From Erysipelotrichaceae bacterium (GTDB taxonomy: Bacteria; Bacillota_I; Bacilli_A; Erysipelotrichales; Erysipelotrichaceae): 7,405 nt of DNA. The notes under the pieces are model-generated. The model was given only the letters and a program-made list of their open reading frames with translations. It was not told the DNA's origin and ran no database searches. The stretch covers positions 1 to 7,405 of the forward strand of contig JAUNJW010000034.1 of assembly GCA_030533035.1 (NCBI GenBank). The letters run 5' to 3'. The stretch's first letter is position 1, and each line of letters begins with the position of its first letter. Shown in pieces: positions 1 through 4,889 of the stretch. Both the position numbers and the translations under genes were made by a program.

Positions 1-393
1 ATGAAGGAAGGCTCCACAATCATTCTCAACACTTCCGTCACAGCTTCTCTCGGCCTGAAGGACTTCTCCCTTTATATCGCTGCCAAGTCGGCGGAAAAAT
101 CATTCATCCACACATGGACCAATGAGCTCAGGGACAGAAAGATCCGGGTCAACGCGATCGCCCCGGGCATTATCCCGACCGACGCGGCCGGCAAGGAACT
201 GGGCAGAAGCGAGGAAGAGGAAATGGAACGCCGTGCCTATCGGGCCACACTGATTCCCGCCGGCAGGGTAGGCCACGTCTCTGACATTGCCAATGCGGCG
301 GTTTTCCTTGGTTCGGATGAATCCTCCTACGTCAACGGCATTGAGATTCTGGTTGACGGCGGTCTGGCAGCCATCTACCCGGTGAAGCTGTAA
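1..393 (+). CDS. Short-chain dehydrogenase/reductase (SDR), C-terminal half, 5' end outside window
   Basis: This is the C-terminal 130 residues of a classical SDR, an NAD(P)-dependent cytoplasmic oxidoreductase acting on an alcohol/ketone pair. The active site is visible: Ser12 in NTSV, then Tyr25 and Lys29 in YIAAK, with the usual 13-residue Ser-Tyr spacing. RVNAIAPG (about 49-56) and the C-terminal VDGG (about 118-121) are also typical of the family. The N-terminal Rossmann half with the glycine-rich cofactor motif is missing, so the ATG at base 1 is most likely an internal methionine and the gene starts some 120-130 codons further left. Its TAA overlaps the next ATG by one base (TAATG), implying translational coupling with the MmgE/PrpD gene. 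Substrate cannot be told from this half. Confidence 0.87.
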   Translation: MKEGSTIILNTSVTASLGLKDFSLYIAAKSAEKSFIHTWTNELRDRKIRVNAIAPGIIPTDAAGKELGRSEEEEMERRAYRATLIPAGRVGHVSDIANAAVFLGSDESSYVNGIEILVDGGLAAIYPVKL

Positions 394-1688
394 TGGCAAA
401 GAAGAGTTTCTTTGAAGAACTCGTCAGTTTTGTCACTGACTTTCATCCGGAAACAGTCCCTGAAGAATACAGATATTTCTTTCTGAATTATCTGGCAGTC
501 ACATACAGCGGTTCAAAAGAAAAGGCTGTTTCCATCGCCGCAAAGTACGCGGAAAATGAGAACCCGGGCATTTTTCAGCCGCTGGGAAGAAAAGAAAAAC
601 TCTCTCCGGCCGGCTGTATCAGGATTGACTGTTTTTCATCAGCCATCCAGGCGTATGATGATATTCATTTCGCGACAACTGCTCATCCCTGCGGTCCTGT
701 GGCTTCCGCATTGCTCGGCATCGCAAGAACACGGGCAGTCACGTTGAATGAATTCCTCGAAGCGCTCATGGTGGGAATGGAGGCGGAATGCAGAACAGGT
801 ATCCTGCTTTTCTCAAACGGTTCAAAAGGGTGGTACACCACTTCCGTCTGCGGACTCATAGGAGCGGCGGCCGGCTGTGCCAGGCTGCTGGAACTGGGCA
901 GACAACAGACTGAAAACGCCCTGGCCCTTGCGGCTTCATATGTCTGCGGAAACCGGGGTACCCATGGCGCCATGGCCGGCAGCTGGATGCCCGCCATCGC
1001 CGCAGAGATGGGATATGAAGCGGCCAGACTGGCCTCGCTTGGCTTTACCTGCAGTCCATCTGCTTTTGACGGCGCTCTGGGCATGGTGAATCTGGTGACA
1101 GAAAACCCTGCATATGAGCAGGCCCTTGCCGGGCTTGGGGAAATACTGATCTCGCGGGAGGTGTCCTGCAAGCCGTATCCGTATGGTTTTATTTCCTTAG
1201 GCGTGCTTGAATGTCTGTCACAGCTGAAACCGCATGAAGATATTCAGGATGTTGCGCTGGAAGTATCCGAAAGGGCGGCAATGCTTGGAAAGAATCCGTA
1301 TCCCTCAAATATGTATGAAGGCTTTGTCTCACTGCCTTTCATCACCGCCAGGGCTCTTCTCAATCCGGCAAGATTGTATCAGCCTCTCTCAGAAGTGATT
1401 GAACTTTCACAGGAAGAAAAAGCCCTGACCGCGAAGATCAGGATCATTCCCGTCAGCTCTTATGCGGATGACATGGCAAAGGTCACTGTTTCCGGCAAAG
1501 ACGGCACTGAAACTATCTTCTGTTCTGAACCGTCCGGTTCTTCAAAGAAACCGATAACAGAAGAACAGGTGATCCACAAGGCGGAGGCGCTTGGTCTGTC
1601 AGAGGAATTCATACACCGCCTGACAGATCCAGAGATCAGTTCAAAGAACATGATCGTATTCAGAGGCAGTGAACTGGTAATTGAATAA
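393..1688 (+). CDS. MmgE/PrpD family protein (2-methylcitrate dehydratase-like)
   Basis: A 431-residue protein of full family length (usually about 440-480). The family includes 2-methylcitrate dehydratase PrpD, cis-aconitate decarboxylase and iminodisuccinate epimerase; all act on small carboxylic acids. Family blocks in order: DDIHFATTAHPCGPVASALL (about 89-108), GWYTTSVCGLIGAAAGCARL (about 146-165), the GTHGAMAGSWMPAIAAEMG segment (189-207) ahead of the all-helical core's end, and SCKPYP (258-263), which opens the C-terminal lid region. In many members the KPYP motif is followed a few residues later by His; here it reads KPYPYGFISLG without one, so classical PrpD chemistry is not assured. 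No prpB or prpC homologue is in the window, so methylcitrate-cycle membership is unlikely from context. The ATG at 393 shares its A with the SDR stop codon, which fixes the start. A hairpin terminator follows 7 bases after the stop. Confidence 0.9.
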   Translation: MAKKSFFEELVSFVTDFHPETVPEEYRYFFLNYLAVTYSGSKEKAVSIAAKYAENENPGIFQPLGRKEKLSPAGCIRIDCFSSAIQAYDDIHFATTAHPCGPVASALLGIARTRAVTLNEFLEALMVGMEAECRTGILLFSNGSKGWYTTSVCGLIGAAAGCARLLELGRQQTENALALAASYVCGNRGTHGAMAGSWMPAIAAEMGYEAARLASLGFTCSPSAFDGALGMVNLVTENPAYEQALAGLGEILISREVSCKPYPYGFISLGVLECLSQLKPHEDIQDVALEVSERAAMLGKNPYPSNMYEGFVSLPFITARALLNPARLYQPLSEVIELSQEEKALTAKIRIIPVSSYADDMAKVTVSGKDGTETIFCSEPSGSSKKPITEEQVIHKAEALGLSEEFIHRLTDPEISSKNMIVFRGSELVIE

Positions 1689-1695
1689 AAACAGA

Positions 1696-1728
1696 AACGC
1701 GGAAGGCTCGTCAGCAGCTTTCCGCGTT
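1696..1728 (+). terminator. Hairpin terminator of the SDR-MmgE/PrpD operon
   Basis: A 13-bp stem, AACGCGGAAGGCT pairing with AGCTTTCCGCGTT (one G-T wobble), around a 7-base loop (1709-1715). It starts 7 bases past the MmgE/PrpD stop codon. The downstream tract (ATTCGCATTTTC) is only moderately T-rich, so termination may be partial. An A-rich stretch lies to its left. Confidence 0.6.
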
Positions 1729-1800
1729 ATTCGCATTTTCGGTTTCAAAATACAGTTTGTATGTATTCAGGCCAAGGATCATTTCCTTTTCCTTTTCGGA

Positions 1801-1914
1801 AAGATCCAGGCTCCGGATCCTTCCGCTTCTCCCTACGGCGGCATTGCCGTCCACAGCTTCTGCCATGCCTGGAGCTGCACACCGGCGTATTTCCTGAGAA
1901 AATACTATTACTGA
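1801..1914 (+). pseudogene. Possible remnant of a six-hairpin glycosidase (GH78-like) C-terminus
   Basis: The plus frame ending at the TGA at 1912-1914 reads PYGGIAVHSFCHAWSCTPAY followed by FLRKYYY (1831-1911). The S-x-C-H-x-W-S-x-x-P-x-x-x-L pattern recalls the region near the end of the (alpha/alpha)6 barrel in alpha-L-rhamnosidase-like (GH78 and relatives) proteins. That comparison is from memory. The stop is followed within 8 bases by a terminator hairpin, as expected for a gene's true 3' end. Upstream in this frame there is no recognisable catalytic domain, and the MmgE/PrpD terminator lies only about 100 bases away, so the rest of the gene has been deleted or scrambled. Chance similarity is the main alternative, since only about 27 residues carry the signal. 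Confidence 0.33.
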
Positions 1915-1947
1915 AAAAACTGCGGGACACAGAACGTCCCGCTTTTT
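1914..1947. terminator. Bidirectional intrinsic terminator
   Basis: A perfect 7-bp GC-rich stem, GCGGGAC (1922-1928) pairing with GTCCCGC (1936-1942), around a 7-base loop, is followed on the plus strand by TTTTTC. Six A's at 1914-1919 supply a T run for the opposite direction. It lies 8 bases past the stop of the putative glycosidase remnant and also protects against read-through from the minus-strand operon. Confidence 0.65.
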
Positions 1948-1952
1948 CAATG

Positions 1953-1980
1953 AAAAACAGGAAGGAGAGAACCCTTCCTG
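1953..1980 (-). terminator. Intrinsic terminator of the EIIB / EIIB-ROK operon
   Basis: On the minus strand, CAGGAAGG pairs with CCTTCCTG (8 bp, plus-strand positions 1973-1980 and 1958-1965) around a 7-base loop. The T run TTTTTCA follows directly (plus-strand A's 1953-1957). It sits 28 bases past the stop codon of the minus-strand gene ending at 2008. Confidence 0.75.
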
Positions 1981-2007
1981 CAGTCTGAATTGTTTCCTGT
2001 ATTAACG

Positions 2008-3354
2008 TCAGTCCCTGGCGGATGCCAGCATCTGGGCGCCGTAATACATATACTCCGTCGCGTGGTCAATGATAAAGAGATCCGGAATGTATTCTTCGCT
2101 GACGCTTTCAAGGATGAGCTCACGGACCCTGTCCGGGCTGTGAAGCAGTTCGCAGCGGATATAGACCGCGTCGGGACCGACGATGGCTATGTCGGCGATG
2201 ATTGCCCGGGCCACCGCTCTTTCCGCGCGTTCCCGCAGGGAAAGGGAAGGATCTGTATTTCCGGGCAGATAATTGACTTCGCCGGCGATGCCTTTTTTGC
2301 CGGTGACGATGCGGCCGTCAATGACAATTCCCTGACCGGCCCGGTCCGCTTCCCGCAGCTGGGAGTGGTAGATCACCGTATGATAGTCATTCTGCAGGTG
2401 GTACAGGCCGAGCGCGGTCGTATTCGCGTTGTTGGTGATGATAAATCGGTACGGATATTTCTGCGAGAGCCTGCCTTTCATGTCATATTCATGCAGGCCG
2501 CTGCGGTCGAGAATGACCGTTCCGTCATGGACAACGCCGGGGACGGAGATGACAACGCTGTCGATATCATCTTCCAGAACCGATACGGTATCGAGGATGT
2601 CCTCAAAGTCATGATAGTCAATTTTCTCTTTGACGACCATTTCCGAACGGATGATTTTTCCGTGGTGGAAGACCCGCCATGAAATCTTGAACCGGCTGTC
2701 AATCCGGGTTGTGATGGCCATGATTTTGCGGGAACTGTTCAGAATGTGGGCGGCCTCAGTGCCGGGCGAAAAGCCGGTCTCAGAAAGATTCCGGCTGATG
2801 AGTTCCATGATACCCTGGACATCGTAAGCGCCGAACAGGATCCCCGGGATTTCCAGAACAGGTTTTCCCGGAAACAGACGGCTGAATTCCCTTTTTCTGT
2901 GAGCGATCTGCGGGGCCAGCAGGATCATGTCGCAGGCGTTTCCTGCTTCGGGTATAAGATCGGAAGAAACAGCGCTGAATTTGAACGGCAGATTCAGAAG
3001 TTCAGCGGTCTGGTTGAGCTTTTCTGAGAAGAAACTTGTGGTCAGGGCACTGGAACAGCTCATGAGGATTCTTTTTTCCGACACCGGTCCGGTATGGATG
3101 AGACTTTCTCTCAGCTGTTCAAGAAGGTATAACGCATGACTATCGTCATTCAGCTGAAAGTGCAGGTAGAAAACAACCGCATCATCTGCTTTCCGGGTAA
3201 TCTGGAATTCGACGATATTCATCTCATGAAACCGGATGCACGCTTCGGCATACGCGGTGGTCAGATAGATTCTGTCATCAGCTTCTGTGACTGTATATTG
3301 ATCGGAGGTAATATTCAGAATCTGATTCCGGAACTCCTGCATCATCTGTTCCAT
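2008..3354 (-). CDS. Fusion: N-terminal unknown domain + PTS EIIB-like domain + degenerate ROK domain
   Basis: A 448-residue protein with three regions. Residues 1-92 are an alpha/beta stretch I do not recognise (contains VVFYLHFQLND, about 60-70). Residues 93-187 resemble a lactose/cellobiose-type EIIB: KRILMSCSS aligns with KKITLFCCA of the neighbouring EIIB, placing Cys100 at the phosphorylation site; DMILLAPQI (142-150) matches VILIGPQV. Residues 210-448 read as a ROK/ASKHA sugar-kinase fold: VVISVPGVVHDG (267-278), NNANTTALG (308-316), GKKGIAGEV (352-360). The kinase looks inactive: the family's ENDAN is TNNAN, with Asn309 replacing the catalytic Asp; the N-terminal DxGGT phosphate loop is not evident; the GH zinc-site His is Tyr362; and the Cys-rich zinc motif is absent. 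The start is supported by GGGAGGGG 3-4 bases before ATG. It lies 15 bases after the EIIB gene. A cytoplasmic PTS-linked sensor or regulator is inferred; no DNA-binding domain is seen. Confidence 0.8.
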   Translation of the reverse strand: MEQMMQEFRNQILNITSDQYTVTEADDRIYLTTAYAEACIRFHEMNIVEFQITRKADDAVVFYLHFQLNDDSHALYLLEQLRESLIHTGPVSEKRILMSCSSALTTSFFSEKLNQTAELLNLPFKFSAVSSDLIPEAGNACDMILLAPQIAHRKREFSRLFPGKPVLEIPGILFGAYDVQGIMELISRNLSETGFSPGTEAAHILNSSRKIMAITTRIDSRFKISWRVFHHGKIIRSEMVVKEKIDYHDFEDILDTVSVLEDDIDSVVISVPGVVHDGTVILDRSGLHEYDMKGRLSQKYPYRFIITNNANTTALGLYHLQNDYHTVIYHSQLREADRAGQGIVIDGRIVTGKKGIAGEVNYLPGNTDPSLSLRERAERAVARAIIADIAIVGPDAVYIRCELLHSPDRVRELILESVSEEYIPDLFIIDHATEYMYYGAQMLASARD

Positions 3355-3369
3355 GTGCCCCTCCCTGTA

Positions 3370-3666
3370 TTACTGCATCAGTTTCTCAGCAATTTTGATG
3401 ACGCCGGCACCGTCCATCAGGCCGTATGTGCGCATGTCGATGTCGCTGACAGGTGTGTTGGGGTAAGCCGCCTGGACCTTCTTCAGGGCATAGCGGACCT
3501 GCGGGCCGATCAGGATGACATCGGAGCCTTCGCCTTTGTTCAGTTCGTCGAGAGAGTAGGCGGCAATGTCATATTCCTTGCCGTCTTTCTGGGCAATCTG
3601 CTGCATCTTTGTCACGAGCATGCTGGTGGACATGCCGGCACAGCAGAAAAGTGTGATTTTCTTCAT
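3370..3666 (-). CDS. PTS lactose/cellobiose-type EIIB component
   Basis: A 98-residue single-domain EIIB, the usual length for the stand-alone cytoplasmic form of the lactose/N,N'-diacetylchitobiose family. In this family EIIB takes phosphate from EIIA on a cysteine and passes it to sugar held by EIIC. The signature LFCCAGMSTSMLV starts at residue 6, with Cys8 as the phosphocysteine; VILIGPQVRYALKKV (50-64) and the YGLMDGAGVIKIAE C-terminus (81-94) are typical. AAGGAAG a few bases before the ATG supports the start. The gene leads an operon with the EIIB-ROK fusion. No EIIA or EIIC gene is in the window, and the terminator at 1953-1980 ends the unit. It therefore either serves a permease encoded elsewhere or phosphorylates the fusion protein. 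Sugar specificity cannot be assigned. Confidence 0.93.
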   Translation of the reverse strand: MKKITLFCCAGMSTSMLVTKMQQIAQKDGKEYDIAAYSLDELNKGEGSDVILIGPQVRYALKKVQAAYPNTPVSDIDMRTYGLMDGAGVIKIAEKLMQ

Positions 3667-3695
3667 TGTTCTTCCTTTCTTTCCCTGTATCTGAC

Positions 3696-3739
3696 GCCGC
3701 CAGGGAGCGGCTGTTTCACGGCCGGTGCTGCCGGACCGT
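3696..3739 (-). promoter_or_regulatory. Two GC-rich hairpins in the putative EIIB mRNA leader
   Basis: On the minus strand, ACGG-T-CCGG pairs with CCGGCCGT around a 5-base loop (plus positions 3718-3739, 8 bp with one bulge). It is followed by GCCGC pairing with GCGGC around a 6-base loop (3696-3711). Neither has a downstream T run, so these are not simple terminators. They lie just before the EIIB ribosome binding site and would be transcribed if the promoter is upstream of 3740. A role in leader-based control is inference only. Confidence 0.35.
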
Positions 3740-3869
3740 CATATGCTTTCTGCGTCCGTCTTCCATTGAAGAACTCTGCCGCTTCTTATATGAGAATCCG
3801 GAGAGGAAAGCGTTTCTGAATGAATTGAATGTCAAATAACGGCATGCGCCGCTGTTCCTTAAATATCAA

Positions 3870-3900
3870 TATAATGCATGCATGTGCGATATAGTATAAT
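3870..3900 (+). promoter_or_regulatory. Candidate -10 elements for the AraC-family gene
   Basis: Perfect TATAAT hexamers occur at 3870-3875 and 3895-3900, 51 and 26 bases before the ATG. Neither has a good TTGACA-like -35 at 16-18 bases, which would fit an activated promoter, possibly autoregulated by the AraC protein. Because the area is AT-rich, one or both could be chance. Confidence 0.4.
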
Positions 3901-3926
3901 GATCGTGACAGGAAAATATAAATATC

Positions 3927-4832
3927 ATGTCAATTACAGATCTTGAAAGGGAAATGGCGGCGGGGATTGTCCACTATGAAGACAGAGCCTTCCCGCTGCG
4001 GATCAAAGAGTATACCGTCACGGCGCCTTCGCACGGAAGAAATATTCCGCACTGGCACGAGGATTTTGAAATTGCCCAGATCATGGAAGGGATCTGCCGC
4101 TATAAAGTCAATGACGATGAAATACTTCTGCAGAAGGGTGATTTTCTTTTCGTCAATTCCCGTGTCATGCATGTCAACACCCGCGGCAGCTGCCCGCAGA
4201 TGAGCGCCCGCTGTCTTCTTTTCCAGCCTTCGCTGCTGACATCCAATCCGATGATTCTGGCGAAATACATCGAACCGGTCCACCGCGGGGCGCCGTTTGA
4301 ATACCTGTATTTCCCCCGCAATACCGAAGAGGCCGCTGAGTGCGGCAGATGGATGGACATGATTTATGCCGCGAAAAGGAGTTCAAAACCCGCGTATGAG
4401 CTCGAAGTGCTGGCCGGCCTCCATGGCCTGGCTGCCTGTGTTTACCGCCATGCCGCGAATATCGCCCCGGCGGTTGACCAGCGGACTCCCTCAGCCGATC
4501 AGGAGAAGATCATGCTGGAATTTATTTACTCGAATTTCCGGGACAGGATCACGCTGAAGGATATTGCCGGCTCGGCCTATCTCAGCACTCACCGCTGCTG
4601 TGAAATCTTCCGCGAAAAGATCGGCCGCTCGCCGGTGGAGTATCTGAATTATTACCGCCTGCAGGTGGCGGCCAGGCTGCTGATCTCCTCCGCTGACAGG
4701 ACAGTCCAGCAGACCGGGGCTGAGTGCGGCTTTGAATCACCGGCCTATTTCACCAGCCAGTTTAAAAAGCAGTTCGGTGTTTCGCCGAGGGAGTACCGCC
4801 GGCGGGCTGCTGAAAAAACAGGAACCGGCTGA
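3927..4832 (+). CDS. AraC-family transcriptional regulator with cupin sensor domain
   Basis: A 301-residue cytoplasmic DNA-binding regulator of typical family length. The N-terminal part is a cupin-type ligand-binding barrel: HWHEDFEI (42-49) and a second strand block LLQKGDFLFVNSRVMHV (67-83). The C-terminal AraC/XylS domain (about 194-293) has two helix-turn-helix units: ITLKDIAGSAYLSTHRCCEI (208-227) and the canonical CGFESPAYFTSQFKKQFGVS (267-286) followed by PREYRR. Such proteins usually sense a sugar or small metabolite and activate neighbouring catabolic genes. It is divergent from the EIIB operon and convergent with the GcvT-like operon, so the EIIB unit is the most likely local target. 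The start is not certain: AGGA lies 13 bases before this ATG, which is long, and the ATG at 3954 (residue 10) has AAGGG too close. The first ATG is kept. Confidence 0.92.
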   Translation: MSITDLEREMAAGIVHYEDRAFPLRIKEYTVTAPSHGRNIPHWHEDFEIAQIMEGICRYKVNDDEILLQKGDFLFVNSRVMHVNTRGSCPQMSARCLLFQPSLLTSNPMILAKYIEPVHRGAPFEYLYFPRNTEEAAECGRWMDMIYAAKRSSKPAYELEVLAGLHGLAACVYRHAANIAPAVDQRTPSADQEKIMLEFIYSNFRDRITLKDIAGSAYLSTHRCCEIFREKIGRSPVEYLNYYRLQVAARLLISSADRTVQQTGAECGFESPAYFTSQFKKQFGVSPREYRRRAAEKTGTG

Positions 4833-4838
4833 GAAAAC

Positions 4839-4873
4839 AAAAAAAATGCAGGAAGGCGCGTGTGCCTTCCTGC
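4839..4873 (-). terminator. Strong terminator between convergent genes (mainly minus-strand)
   Basis: A perfect 10-bp stem, GCAGGAAGGC (4848-4857) with GCCTTCCTGC (4864-4873), around a 6-base loop. On the minus strand it is followed after one base by eight T's (plus A8 at 4839-4846), a textbook terminator for the operon ending at 4890. On the plus strand the tail is only TTTGCGC, so it may work weakly for the AraC gene as well. Confidence 0.85.
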
Positions 4874-4889
4874 TTTGCGCTATGCAGAA

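Larger units (their letters stand above)
1689..2007. other. Gene-poor segment with terminators and a probable gene remnant
   Basis: This 319-base stretch between converging transcription units has no convincing intact gene. It holds a hairpin at 1696-1728, a plus-frame fragment resembling a glycosidase C-terminus (about 1801-1914), and two back-to-back terminator hairpins (1914-1947 and 1953-1980). Short open frames exist on both strands, but none has a ribosome binding site or a complete domain. Confidence 0.6.
3667..3926. promoter_or_regulatory. Divergent regulatory region between the EIIB operon and the AraC gene
   Basis: This 260-base region must carry promoters for both directions. The half near the AraC gene (3853-3926) is AT-rich and has two perfect TATAAT hexamers; the half near EIIB is GC-richer with two hairpins in the would-be EIIB leader. 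A TTGACA lies on the minus strand (3835-3830), but no good -10 follows at 16-18 bases, so the EIIB promoter could not be assigned. Repeats that might be operator sites include TAAATATCA twice (3860-3868 and 3919-3927) and the palindrome ATGCATGCAT (3874-3883). Confidence 0.6.

Noticed and set aside
683..1171. A 162-codon minus-strand open frame within the MmgE/PrpD gene
   Set aside because: It is antisense to conserved MmgE/PrpD blocks and rich in Ser/Pro/Ala, as shadows are.
1711..1950. A 79-codon minus-strand open frame in the gene-poor segment (contains LDLSEKEKEMILGLNTYKLY)
   Set aside because: The middle looks protein-like, but the frame starts inside one terminator, ends inside another, and has no ribosome binding site. 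A remnant is possible, but nothing identifies it.
1990..2682. A 230-codon plus-strand open frame opposite the EIIB-ROK gene
   Set aside because: It is a mirror of the codon usage of the real minus-strand gene, with no domain and no ribosome binding site.
3136..3819. A 227-codon plus-strand open frame across the EIIB gene and leader
   Set aside because: It is opposite a textbook EIIB and the 5' end of the fusion gene, and shows no domain.
3807..3835. TTGACA on the minus strand as the EIIB promoter -35
   Set aside because: At 16-18 bases downstream the sequence is GC-rich (around CGCTTT) with no TATAAT-like hexamer, so the match may be accidental.
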